DNA of 64,000 nt from Ochotona curzoniae (lineage: Eukaryota > Chordata > Mammalia > Lagomorpha > Ochotonidae): positions 8,554,001 to 8,618,000 of the forward strand of contig NW_024464918.1 in assembly GCF_017591425.1 (NCBI RefSeq). Reading direction: 5' to 3'. The stretch's first letter is position 1. Each line of letters begins with the position of its first letter. Below the pieces are notes generated by a model. The model saw nothing but the letters and a program-made list of their open reading frames with translations, did not search any database and had not been told where the DNA came from. Shown here in pieces: positions 34,301 through 45,550 of the stretch. Both the position numbers and the translations under genes were made by a program.

Positions 34301-35989
34301 TTAGTCTTATCCATAGTCCTCTTGACAGTGAAGCTGAATAGTTTTACAAACTATTGCCATTACAATTCACTAAAACGAAATTTAGTATCTCCTCAAAGAC
34401 CCCAGTTTACCATACTGAAACAGACAAGCTGATGACCACTAGCTATATTCAACAAGAAGAGCCAAGTAAGAGGGAGAGTACCTCGGCTGGCCAAGTAAAA
34501 GAAAAACACAGGCAAGTGCTGACCATCACTACTTTCTGTGTCAAGGAATATGATCCTTGGCTGCTTAATAACAGATCAACGTGCAAAGGAATAGTCCAAA
34601 TTTGGAACACATACTCATATGAAGTCCATGCTTGGCTAAAGACAACAAATGTCTTAAAAACAATGAAATGTAGAACATGTGTAATAGTTTCCTCAGTGTA
34701 AAGTATACCAGGTAGACATAAAACGTAAATACGGTTGAGTTCATTATTTCTTCATTCCCTTTCTCAAGGTTTTGCAGATAAACTGATTTTCCTTTACTAG
34801 ACAGATTTGGTTGTTCATGTAAAAATGTCTGTTCATTTGTTCAGTCATCTACGTACTTACCAACTGCAAATTTAATTAGTGTCAGACTGTGGTAAAGCAC
34901 CTACATTTATTCATTAACAGGCAGATATTGGACTTGTTACATGATAATGTGAAGCAGAAGACAATAGCTTTCCATCTCTAGGGGTTAAAGCAAGAGTGAT
35001 ACAGAGGGGGATATTTAAGGAAAAGAGTGCTGTGAAGAAAGAAAATCTGCTTGGCTTAAAGTCAAGTGGTTATAAGTTGGGTGAGTTCTTTTACATGAGG
35101 CTAAAGAAGTGCAAATATGAAAGGAAATTATTCTGACTGAATGTGTGTGAAGACCATGTTGGGTGGAAGTTTGGAAAACCAAACTGCAACATTAATCTGA
35201 GATGCAAAAAGAATGTTGCGTGGACTGCAATGGCTGATCCAGTTAATGGCTCAGATAAAGTTGGTAACCAAGGAAATACAAAACATGAATGGCATTCTGA
35301 GCACACATTAGAAGCAGCAGAGGCTGCTCCAAGTTGTATAATCATAGGTGTTTCAGATATTGCAGCAGATAGGAGTTAAGCCCTGCCAAGTTAGACTTTA
35401 TTTTTGCTGGATATTCTGGGCAAGGTAGAGCATGAGAACAATGCATAAAACCAGGCACTGTTACAAAACTGTGACATTTGTGCACACATGCAATCTTGAA
35501 ATCCCACTTTTAGAAGCATAATACTACACATCCAATAGTTCTATAGACTTTCTTCCTTATATTCCTTTGAATCCCAGGTTCTTGACTCAAGCAGATTCTC
35601 ATACTATCCAGGTTTTGCTTTCCTTACCTTATGTTCTTTTCAGAGGCAGAGGAGATAGAGCCCTTCTGATTTGCACATACCACACACATTTTGTGGTTTT
35701 ACCTACAATTTTTCACTATTTTGTGATCACTCTATAATAAAAGAATATACATTTTTAACATCCTATCACACATACTTTTTCCCAGCTTTTCAATATAGTG
35801 GCGACACAATTTTTGTCATGTTTGTTACACGAATGTTGATCGTAACAAAATCCTGTTATATACTACAAACACATTTTTGCATAGTATTTTGTCTCTTCCA
35901 TGAAATTAGTATCCATCACAGCTTTCATATGCGTGGTTTCCACATTATTTCATAAATACTACAATGACCAATAATTTCCTAATGTTATT
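34301..35989. other. Unique noncoding sequence
   Basis: Contains a 115-codon frame at 34354-34701 without any known motif, and a 78-codon frame at 35143-35379. No coding support for either. Confidence 0.4.
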
Positions 35990-36190
35990 TTTAAAATCTT
36001 TTTATTTTGTTATTTGAAATGCAGAGACAGTGAGTTTCTGTCTATTGCCTCATTCGCCAAATGTCCAAAACTCAGATGCCCTCAACTCAATCCATGTCTC
36101 CTTTTTGGGTTCTGACACCCAGAAAGTGGAGCAATCACAGCAGTAAGAAGATGGAATAGGAAGTGAGTAGTCAGGGCTTGAACCTAGCTA
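35990..36190 (-). mobile_element. Old antisense C-type SINE, partial
   Basis: Antisense blocks: aaatctttttattttgttat, gaaatgcagagacagtgag, ctcattcgccaaatgtcc, then a shortened body. A large internal deletion leaves about 200 bp. Confidence 0.6.
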
Positions 36191-37279
36191 AGAATGATTA
36201 ATAATTTTTGTTCCATAGCTATCTTTGGGGCATCTCCACTCAATAATATCCACCAAATTCCATGCCTCCCTCCTAAAGTGGATGCTCTATTTTTATTTGT
36301 TGCTTTATTTCCACATCTTGACACATAATATTTTTTAACAGCTGGTGGGAACACTACCTTGAGACATTGTACGTCCAAATACATACATAATTTACTCAGA
36401 CGTCTGTACATACTTGGGACTGGTAAGAAGTTTCAAGTTGACATTTTTTTTCTGAGCTTTGTGATTCATCTGATCTCCATATTAACTATGTTTTAGCAGC
36501 TACTTTTTAATATTAGATTATATATATATGTATATATATATATATGGTGTCTGAGTGTGTGATTTTTCTTTTTTTTTTTTGTGATTTTTCAATATGGTTC
36601 TCAGAAGGGTAAAATGTAAATAACTGTGCTGATACCACTGAAAGGAATACCAGCTGCTCTAATAGACGAATTTCCAAACTTGGTGACATTATGCAATGTA
36701 AGTTCCTTTCCAACATAAATTTCAACTTAACGTCTTTGGATTTGCTTGTGTGGGGGAACTTCTGCTCATACGGAATCCAGGACAGAGAAAGTGAGTTCAG
36801 TATGTAAAGAGGTTTCAGTTTCAAAACAGCAGGGAGGGAGACATAGCTTAGGATGATGATAAGATTTGTGTGTGAAAAGCTTAAGGATAGTCTAGGTCAG
36901 CTAGCCTAGAAACTTCCTAACTAGAAACTAATACAGCAGATACATTTCTGTTGTAGTGTCTTAATGTTCAGGCCATTGTAATTAGACAAAATCAGGAGTA
37001 GGGTTACATCCTGATAGCATTAAGGTGCATTAGGTAGTATTCAAAACTGAAAACACATATAGCCATGACTTTGAAAGAGAGATGTTACCTCTTTTTCATT
37101 CTCTGCTAGAGTGCCAACTTTATAAGACTTATACCAGTAAAAAATAATTTGAATTATTGTGAAAATTGTGGCAACAATTATAACAATCATAAACAATGTT
37201 TTTGTTATCTAAATCAGCAAGCCTGATACATATGAGCTTTCTACAAGCCTTTCAGACTGTGAAGTGTATAATAAGACAT
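36191..37279. other. Unique noncoding sequence with TA repeat
   Basis: A TA-rich microsatellite lies at 36518-36545 and a poly-T at 36570-36580. No gene. Confidence 0.45.
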
Positions 37280-37390
37280 GAGATATATAACATTATTGTT
37301 CCCATTTCACAGATGAGCCACAAAGAGGCTAAGAATTTGACGACAGTTAGGAAACTGTTTTTAATTCTCTGCTTGTCTGTATTGTCATAG
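37280..37390 (-). mobile_element. MIR SINE fragment, antisense
   Basis: The MIR complement is recognisable: tgttcccatttcacagatga, ccacaaagaggctaagaatt. Confidence 0.5.
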
Positions 37391-37734
37391 AATTTCTACT
37401 AGCTTGATGGAAATGTCCAAGGTAGATTCTGTTTCCCTGTGGTTTCCCATCATTGATATGTCCTTTGACACATAATTAAAAGCTTGGGTTTGAGTATAAA
37501 AAGCCAACAAATAGTTTCATGGAAGCTGAATCTGTCTTTTTATAAGAAACTTGGATATTTGCTCTTTTTGGTCAAACTGCTCAAATTCATAAGTGGCATA
37601 AATAATTTGACAATAGCAAGCCCATTGTGTTTAATGCATGTTCAATGCTGTAATTCAGGCTCCAAAATTGCCCTCCCCACTAAAGCTGCCAAGTGGAAAC
37701 AATGAAGGGTTTGAGCTACAAGTGAAGTTTTCTG

Positions 37735-38215
37735 GAATTATAACATTCCTTTTGACCTCAGCGATGACTAAATGCTATTTAATTCCTTTCCTTTATTCAC
37801 ATCAGTGAAAAAGACTTGGAAACATGCTGGAGCTGAGGTAACATTTCTTTGCAGAACCCCAGCCAGACATTAGTACTCCGGGGGCAGGAGGAGAATACTT
37901 TCAATTTGGGGGCGGAATACTTTATTTACTGTAATATTACAAATGCCCTTCCTCGTTGGGATCGCAAGAACTATGATGTAACAACAGAGTCAATTCTCTT
38001 GAATTATAGTGGCCGGAATAATTAGATTCTTTCTTCTAAAACAGTGCACTACAAATCTGACCGGGACTGAAATGGAACTGGCTTATAACTGGCTATACAA
38101 GAGCAGCATGGGAGCTCCTTTTGCAAGAGCTGTAGCTTTTAGGTACTGTTACTGCTAATTACTTTAGGTGAGAAACACTATAGCTGTCAGCCTTCACAAT
38201 CAACTGTGGCTTTGA
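37735..38215. promoter_or_regulatory. Candidate conserved noncoding element
   Basis: A repeat-free stretch of nearly 500 bp with moderate GC and dense ATTA/TAAT and AATT motifs. It contains a perfect dyad aattc-tctt-gaatt at 37992-38005, followed by ccggaataattagattc, and further on gctgctaattactttagg near 38149. Flanks have ordinary AT-rich texture. The call rests on texture only. Confidence 0.25.
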
Positions 38216-39319
38216 ACCAGCTAAAATAGAAATGCCTGAGTAGTTACATTTCATTTCTTTCACTTGCCATTTCATAGAGGTGCTAGATGCAAAGAAACTG
38301 TATCTGGAATCTTAGTGTTCTTTCTCCTCTCCTGGCTGATTCAATAGCATCTGAAATGATGGGAAGATTTTTAATTGCCTTGCTATACATAGCCCCAGTA
38401 CGATCAATACTGAAACGCTTCTCCAATCCAGCCTACTTTACATCCCATTTGCCTAAAGAGTTTATATAATGAAATTCCCCAGCAGCACAGTCTATAAATG
38501 AGTTACTGACAAAGAGAGATCCTCACCCAGAGATGCTTGTTCTAAGGAGGAGTGATACCTGAAGCTAAGTGATAATATTTCAAAACAACATGGCCCCATC
38601 ATCAGATCCAGCCAGCCAGCCAAAGGTAGGACCAAAAAGCTACATCTGCTGTGCCCAGCTGAGATGTTCACTTCATATTTTTGAGGAACATCTTGCAGAA
38701 CCCTGGCCTTTTCCCATTCCTTTCTTAGATGCTTTCCACCCTGAGAAACCAACACTCCAAACCAATGCTCATTTTCTAATTATTGATCTACCCTAAATTC
38801 ACAAAACACAATTCTAAAAAAAAAAAAAAAAGAGATGTCATTTTCAAACCAGATTAGATGCAGAAAAGCAAGGGGGATTCCCAGATCTAGGGAAGTACAG
38901 GAGATCTTGCAAACATTCACAAATACATACAAATAACAGACGCTTTTCTTACTTTTTGTATGGATAAAATAATTGTTAGTATGGAGGAAAATCAGGAGTC
39001 AAGAGAGCTACCAGTGGAAGACTTAGACAAGCTGGGATTTCCCTTTTGTAATGCAACACGTGAAATTGCTGCATCAGATTAGCAACCCTGAGGGTGCTTG
39101 TTAAACAAGCAAACAACTACAGCAAGCCACATACATTCTTGGGTCTTAGCCAAACAGGGTAATTGAATTGCTAGAAGTGAGGCCTCAGAATGCGCATTTA
39201 GAAAACAATAACAAAACAACAAATTCTCACATGTTCTTATGCATAGTGTAGCAGTTATGGAAACCGTGTTCCCTAGGATCATGGACTTAAGTCAACTGTG
39301 TGTTACATGTAAATTGTTT
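38216..39319. other. Unique noncoding sequence
   Basis: No gene. Poly-A at 38815-38832. Confidence 0.45.
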
Positions 39320-39333
39320 AAGAAATATGTACT

Positions 39334-39661
39334 GGGCCCGGCGCGGTGGCGCAAGTGGTTAAGGTCCTCGCCTTGCACGCCCGGGATCCCATGTGGGCGC
39401 CGGTTCTAATCCCAACAGCCCCGCTTCCCATCCAGCTCCCTGCTTGTGGCCTGGGAAAGCAGTCAAGGACGGCCCCAAGGCTTTGGGACCCTGCACCCGC
39501 GTGGGAGACCCGGAAGAGGCTCCTGGCTTCGGATCAGCATAGTATCGGCCCGTTGCGCTCACTTGGGGAGTGAATCATCGGACGGAAGATCTTCCTCTCT
39601 GTCTCTCCTCTCTGTATATCTGCCTTTCCAATAAAAATAAAATAAATCTTTAAAAAAAAAA
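39334..39661 (+). mobile_element. Young full-length C-type SINE (best-preserved copy)
   Basis: The most intact copy in the window. A-box-like tggcgcaagtgg at 39347-39358 and B-box-like ggttctaatcc at 39402-39412 sit about 44 bp apart, as in a tRNA-type pol III promoter. The tail holds ataaaataaatcttt then A's. A perfect 14 bp duplication aagaaatatgtact lies at 39320-39333 and 39662-39675. CpGs are still abundant, consistent with recent insertion. It landed at the edge of a MIR fragment. Confidence 0.95.
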
Positions 39662-39675
39662 AAGAAATATGTACT

Positions 39676-39740
39676 TCAGTTTCTTCATCCATAAAGTGAG
39701 GATGAGCGGATGCTGGAAATGCTGAGTACGCAAAATTTTA
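39676..39740 (+). mobile_element. MIR fragment
   Basis: cagtttcttcatccataaag followed by gaggatga matches the MIR core. It is probably part of an older MIR whose left side was separated by the young SINE. Confidence 0.4.
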
Positions 39741-40228
39741 AAAAGAACTTGGAATGGCAACTGGATGATAGAGTTGTTTGTTCAATAACAGTTGATCCAT
39801 ACAATACTGAGAAACACAGATCTAACGGTTGTGCCTTTAGAATCATCAGCAGCATTTTACACAATGAACTCAAAAGACCACAGTCCTAAGTGTGTTCACT
39901 TTCCCAGGTACTGACACAGAGCTCCTAAACCCCAAGGAAATGTCTGTCCAAGCACAAGGAACCCCTGTAAGAATAACTGAGCTTATGCCCACGGGGTTAG
40001 CAGGGTAGGGTCCCTAGAGTGCCTGAGGAAGGACCTCGTGGTAACAGGTTCAGAAACTTCAAAGTTTCAGTCTCACAAAAATTTTACTCTCATGTCCTTT
40101 AAACATTTTGGAACTGAGCTGGGGAGATTTGGGAGTTTTCAAATATATGGAGGTGCTATGAAATTTAATCTCAAATAAGCCCTCTATCTGTATCCTGTAT
40201 AATACCCTGTATTAAAAAATAAACAGAT
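39741..40228. other. Unique noncoding sequence
   Basis: No gene or repeat recognised. Confidence 0.45.
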
Positions 40229-40560
40229 GGGCTCTGTATGGTAGCCCGGCTGTTAAGGTCTTCACCTTGCATGCACCAGGATCCAAAATGGGCGCCGGTT
40301 CTAATCCTGGCAGACTCATTTCCCATCCAGCTCCCTGCTTGTGGCCTGGGAAAGCAGTTGAAGTGGTCCAAAGCCTTGGGACCCTGTACCCACATGGGAG
40401 ACCCGGAAGAAGCTCCCGGCTTCTGGCTTCAGATGGTTTGGCTATGTCCGTTGCAGCCTTTTGGGCAGTGAATCATTGGATGGAAGATCTTACAGCCTCT
40501 CCTCTTCTCTGTATATCTGACTTTCCAACAAAAATAAATGAATCTTAAAAAAAAAAAAAA
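40229..40560 (+). mobile_element. C-type SINE, fairly young
   Basis: Complete sense copy with B-box-like ggttctaatcc and a long A tail at 40545-40562. A possible short duplication aaacaga (40221-40227 and near 40559-40565). A few substitutions set it apart from the 39334 copy. Confidence 0.92.
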
Positions 40561-40620
40561 AACAGACTGACAAGCCCAAGCGTTTTCTTGAATTCTGAGT
40601 CACCCTAGAAAAATGGGTGT

Positions 40621-40706
40621 GGTCTCCATCCAAGTACTAACCAGGCTCGATCCTGCTTAGCTTCTGAGATGAGATGAGATTGGGCACATTCAGGGTATTT
40701 TATGGC
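40621..40706 (-). pseudogene. 5S rRNA pseudogene fragment
   Basis: Read on the minus strand it runs gccataaaataccctgaatg, then gaagctaagcaggatcgagc and ctggttagtacttggatgg, ending gagacc. This covers roughly 5S positions 8-91 of 120 with several substitutions, one extra base and one missing G. The 3' quarter of 5S is absent, so it is not a functional gene. The TFIIIA-type internal control region is largely kept. The terminal ggt overlaps the flanking duplication, which may be junction microhomology. Confidence 0.9.
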
Positions 40707-41043
40707 TTTTCATTTATGGAATGGAGTAATAGAGACTACCACATTCAGATGTGAGGATACAATGCAATATGCATCCCTGCTTCCAAATCAAAGATGGACT
40801 CCCAATGAAACTCTTGGAAATGTGTAGACAATGGGATGCTGGATTGTCTGACAGTGTCTGTATCAGCACTGTCGGGGCACACTTAAATTACAGACTGATG
40901 GAATCATGACTCCTTATGAAGGACTGTAATATTATAGCAACATGGGAAAAATCTGTCAGGAGGTGGGCATTTGTGGGGGCACGGATCACAGTCTCTACAA
41001 CATTGTACCATAAAAATAAAAAATTCAAAATAAAAATTAGAAA
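40624..41043 (+). mobile_element. Chimeric retrotransposed insertion: antisense 5S fragment joined to L1-like 3' end
   Basis: A perfect 15 bp direct repeat aaaaatgggtgtggt flanks the block (40609-40623 and 41044-41058), so the 420 bp between were inserted as one unit. The left 83 bp are antisense 5S rRNA. From about 40745 the sequence matches the repeat at 52520-52789 (blocks tgcttcca, aaagatggact, aatgaaactc/g, aatgggatgctgga against aataggatgctgga). It ends in an A-rich tail near 41010-41043. A 5'-truncated L1 joined to 5S during reverse transcription would explain it. Antisense orientation implies template switching combined with 5' inversion, or a pre-existing chimeric RNA. Confidence 0.75.
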
Positions 41044-41058
41044 AAAAATGGGTGTGGT

Positions 41059-42852
41059 AACATACATTCATATTCAGTGCAAGCTAGAGGTCACAAGCTG
41101 ATATACACTAAAGAGCTTGTTGGATTGAGACCTTTACAACAACAGAATGGAATGGAGTTATTGGCCACACAACTGGCATTTATTCTGAATTGTTTGATAT
41201 ATAAGAAAACAATTCCACACCTCTAGTCAGAATATACTGTGAGTGTAAAAACAGCAGGGAAAACACTGATTGTAAACATTAATTTACATTAACACTGTGC
41301 TGTATATGACCAAGAAGGTAATGCTTGATGAAGAAGAGAACAGTCTTTAAGAGAGTGAAATAATGCTGATTTCATGGTAGTTCCTTGTCTAGGAATACAT
41401 TTATGTAAGAATATAACAACTTAGAAATATGCTCAAAAATGTTATGTTAGATATGCAACGTGTGAAAATATGGAGAAAGCAGAAATATGGAAAACACGAC
41501 CCAGTAGTGTGCACTAAGAGAGGCATTTTTTTTTTCTGAATGAAATGTCCATAATATGTGTCATACCATATACAAACACAGGTGGAATGATGTGTAAGAA
41601 TCATCCATGGAAACCTTATGCAAGGAAATGAAAAGAAAGTAGTCTGATTTTCTTTGAAGTGTTTTCTTGTGACTAGAGATAAAAGGAGACATCTATTTTC
41701 TTTGATGTTTTTATCCTAAATTTTTTATTTGATTTTCCTATGAGCATTATAGAAAGTTTTCTTTTCAATTCACTAGACCATATTTATATGTTCAGAAAAG
41801 GAAAGAATTACACAAATGCCAAATCCTTTGTAAGCATCTCAGTGGGGAAGAGCAGTCTGCTCTTGGTGGGGGGCTGTAGATTCACTTTCACTTTTATAAG
41901 TTTTAATCCATTATGCAAACTAATGTATCCCCCTTATAGCAAATGTGCTGCACTTTAGCACCGTGCATGTTGTTTACTTCTCAGAGGAGCAAAGAGAAGG
42001 GTGGTGAACCTTAGATAAGCCAGGCACACATCTATGAACAAGAGTGATATCATTCAACGCCATGTTTACACCTAGTTAGAAACGAGTGAACATCTGCTGA
42101 TGAAAAAATAGAACTGTAATAGTGGCCAGCAGGGAATAAAACATTTTATTGAGCTTTGTTATGTAGATGGGAATGTGCTTTGTAGAAAGTGCTTTATTTG
42201 CAAATAAAAGTACTAATTGCTGCAGCTAGAAATCTATGCACAAAGTAGATTTAGAACCAATTTTGAGCAAGCATTCATTCTACCACAGACATCCACTGAC
42301 ACTTGTATATTCCCCAAACACATTATGATCAGTTTTCACAAGCTTATTTTTGGTGATTAAGATGGAGATATTCATAAAATACAATTAAATGTTGCTGTTC
42401 AGATAACTCTCTTTACTGACACTTCAGCCAGCTCTGTCCATTTCTGGACAGAGCCTTTAATTCAACTTCTTCTAAAACATCTTTGGTTTTGCTCATTCAT
42501 TCATTCATTCATTCATTCCACAAATAACTAATACTGGTAATCTGATCTGGTGCTTAACACATTCCGTGTCCATCTTGTTTTGTTGTTGCTGTTGTTTTAT
42601 GGCATAATGAAGGCAATCTTGGAATACAATATGAGTAAAGTGACACACCACTTCATTTTCTTTCTCAATTTCCACCCCTCCACTGTCTTGGAAAATGTCT
42701 TCCTACATCCCCCTGGTCTTCACAAATTCAAAAGTTAGCAAATCATTTTCAGACTATCTTACCCAGAGCTCTGCATAGATACTAAGAGTTGGGCTAGGAT
42801 ATTCTTGCACACATGCCCTGGATAAATAATTGTATCACCAAGAATATGATTC
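41059..42852. other. Unique noncoding sequence with one microsatellite
   Basis: A short (ATTC)n tract of about six units lies at 42494-42519. The part near 42110-42240 is repeat-free with ttgcaaataaaag and could be regulatory. No gene. Confidence 0.4.
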
Positions 42853-43184
42853 TTTATATTTTTAAAATATTTATTTATTTTTAGTTGGGAAGTCAGAATT
42901 ACAGTGAGAAGCAGAGGAGGGAAAGATCCTCCATCCACTGATCCACTCCTCAAGTGGCTGTACAGGCTGGAGCTGAGCCTATCCAAAGCCAGGAACCAGG
43001 AGCTTTTTCCAGGTCTCCCATGCAAGTGCAGGGTACCAAAGCTTGAGGCTATCCTCCACTGCTTTCCCAAGCTACAAGCAGGGAGCTAGCAGGAAGCAGG
43101 GCACCCAGAACACAAACCGGCATCCACATGAGATCCTGGTGCATGCAAGGCAAAAACTTTAGCTACCAGATTACCACACCAGGC
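42853..43184 (-). mobile_element. Antisense C-type SINE
   Basis: Complete antisense copy from the T/A-rich tail near 42855 to the head complement ccacaccaggccc at 43172-43184. Imperfect duplication-like flanks (tctttatattt, tctttatctacattt). It forms an inverted pair with the SINE 77 bp downstream. Confidence 0.88.
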
Positions 43185-43260
43185 CCTCTTTATCTACATT
43201 TTAAAATCATCCCTCTCCAGCTATTCTTTGTTCTCCTACCTTCTAAGGAGAGATGCTCCA

Positions 43261-43590
43261 AGGCCCAGCACTGTGGCGCAGACTTTTAGGCCACTGTCTG
43301 CGGCAATGGCAGATCGTGTGAGAGCCAGTTTTAGTCCAGACTTCTCTATTTCTAATACATCTCCATGAAAATATGCCTGAGGAACCAACAGAAGACAGCT
43401 GAAGTTCTAGCACCTCGACACCCATACGGGAGCACTAATTGAACCTGCTGTCTCCTAGTTTTGGTGTGGCTGGCCGTAGCCATTGTGGCCATTTGGGTTG
43501 TGAGCCAGTGATGAAAGATCTCACTCCTGCGTTTCTGTCTACCTCTGTAACTTTTCATCTAAAACAAATGAATAATTTTTTAAAAAAGAA
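43261..43590 (+). mobile_element. Older C-type SINE
   Basis: Sense copy: aggcccagcactgtggcgca head, a strongly diverged middle, then ctggccgtagccattgtggc, agccagtgatgaaagatctc, and an A-rich end near 43590. Confidence 0.8.
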
Positions 43591-44167
43591 AAGGTGATAT
43601 CCCAAAAGGTTAGATGCCTCTGTTCTCAGATCAGCCTCTTTTGTGGTTGCATGTCATGCAAGCTTCGAGTGCTTCTCTTAACACACAACCTGTTATTCTT
43701 TGTATAAAGAGTATAGATTGCAGTATAAAGCTTCCATGCTTCTTCTCCCCAACTTGAAGCCACTTAGGACTGAATCTTGTAATCTTGGGTTTCAGTCAGA
43801 AACAGGAAATTTGAGAATCATCGAAATTACAAGAATAAAGAAAAATGGTAGCAGTATGGTAGGATAAAAATAAATAGACAACAACAGTTGGCTCCAGGTT
43901 CAGTAATGTAGGAAAATCCACATATCTGAACCTCCAAATGCCATGATGTCAATTCACCACACCATGTTGAGAAGCAGGCAGGAAGGGGTTATTCGGCTCA
44001 GGCAAAGTTGTATAATCAGCTGAGTGGAAGCATGAAGACATAAGGGTGATGTAGGCATGTACATTTTTCACTTGTTTAGTCGTTTACTAATTTGTTTATT
44101 TAAAAAAATTTTAATAAAAAAATTGGTGACACATTCCCTGTCAGGCTTTTCAGTTTTTAGAAAGATT
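43591..44167. other. Unique noncoding sequence
   Basis: No gene or clear repeat. Confidence 0.45.
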
Positions 44168-44430
44168 CAGGGGGACCTGGTACAATATCCTAGTGGCTCA
44201 AGTCTTCACCTTTGCACATGCCCAGGATCCCATATGGGTTCTTTTTCTAATCCTGGCAGCCTCGCTTCACATCCAGCTCCCTGCCTGTGGCCTGGGAAAG
44301 CAGCTGAGGACAGCCCAAAGCCTTGGGACCCTGCATCCATGTAGGAGACCCAGAGGAAGCTTCTGGCTCCTGGCTTTGGATTGGCTCAGCTCCAGCTGTT
44401 GCAGCCATTTGCGGAGTGAACTTACTCAAT
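44168..44430 (+). mobile_element. C-type SINE lacking its 3' tail
   Basis: Head and body are well kept (catgcccaggatcccatatg, ctgcctgtggcctgggaaag, ttgcagccatttgcggagtg) but the copy stops at about 44430, before the expected ccagtggatggaagatct and A tail. GC-rich foreign sequence follows directly. The tail was lost by deletion or by the event that brought in the neighbour. Confidence 0.88.
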
Positions 44431-45235
44431 GATGCATATCCGGAGAAGTGTGGGAGGGAGGACTGCTGAGAGAGAATGAGACAGATGAAGAGTGACTTTT
44501 GGGGGATTGCCACCAAAAGGCTATTGCAGTTGTAGGTAAATAAGGGGTCTAAACCAGGTGGCTTAGAGGAGAAAATCAGAGGACCTTTTGGAACTAAACC
44601 AATATACCCATCCTCATAGGAGACATGAGCTGGGAATGTCAGTATCAACCATGGCCTACCTGCACACATGAAAGTCATGACTGGGGAGCTTGCCTAGCAG
44701 GGCTCTGCCATATTACCCACCAGTGAGTGTTTAGGGCAGGGGGTAGACAATGTCAGGCTGAGCCATGACACTCACAGGCACACAGGAGAACTAGGTATGG
44801 GAGCAAATTCTGTAGGGGATCATGGGCTCACCTCTGTGGGAGTGCAGTTGGCTTCTCAAGGGTGGGGGGTAGGTGTGTGTGTGTGACAAGCTGAGCTAGG
44901 CATGACCAGGGAATACAACAACACTCAGGGGTATTGAGACTGGAAACAGGCTGGGCCGATCCAGGTTGTAGCACCCACAGATGCACCCAAGAATTGGATG
45001 TAGAGCTGGCTGAGCTACAACATGCACCAATACACACAAATGCTGAATGTGGGGGACAGACTATATCAGATAAAGAACTAGCACCTGCTGCATGTGTGAC
45101 ATCTGGATCTTGGAGTGGGCCTGGTGGGGAAACTTGGGGAACTCCTTTGGTAAGCTCAAGTTCCCGCTGGGAAGCACACGTGTCAGGGCGAGGTGTTTGT
45201 CAAGTTGGGTACGGCAGCTCTACCCATTAGCAAAA
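44431..45235. repeat. GC-rich block with diverged tandem subunits of about 50-60 bp
   Basis: Between 44755 and 45065 four units can be laid under each other, each opening with a ggctgrgcc/gctgagcta core followed by a CA-rich stretch (starts near 44756, 44889, 44950 and 45006). Flanks of the block are also GC-rich and unlike the AT-rich surroundings. It may be 5' untranslated monomers of a lagomorph L1 or part of an ERV; I cannot name it. Frames of 69-143 codons cross it on both strands without known motifs. Confidence 0.45.
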
Positions 45236-45550
45236 CATCTGTATTTGAAAGGCAGAATGACAGAGAAGGAGAAAAGTGGGGAAATTAAAGAGAGAGGCAA
45301 AGGGGAATCTTTTATCTGCTTATTCACCTCTCAAGTGACAACAAAGAGCCAAGCTGAAGTCAGGAGCCAGGAAATCATTCCAGGTCAACCATAAGAGCTG
45401 CAAGGGAGCAAGCGTTTAGGTAATCTTATACTTCACTCACAGGAAGTTGGGTTGGAAATGATTCATTAGGGATTCAGAATGGCACTCCAATATGGAAAGC
45501 CAGCTCTATAAACAGAGACTTAACTCACTACCCCACAATGCCAGCCTGGT
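45236..45550 (-). mobile_element. Old antisense C-type SINE
   Basis: Antisense blocks: tgtatttgaaaggcagaatg, cttattcacctctcaagtg, gaagtcaggagccagg, and a head complement cactaccccacaatgccagc near 45526-45545. Diverged, with an extra purine-rich stretch in the tail region. Confidence 0.75.

Noticed and set aside
39347..39412. A/B-box pair as a possible tRNA gene
   Set aside because: It is the pol III promoter of a SINE head. No complete cloverleaf with acceptor and anticodon stems is present.
40621..40706. 5S rRNA as a functional gene
   Set aside because: The 3' quarter is missing, there are several mismatches, and it lies within a retrotransposed unit.
44755..45065. Tandem units as a centromeric or telomeric satellite
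   Set aside because: Only about four strongly diverged units of uneven length, embedded in interspersed repeats.
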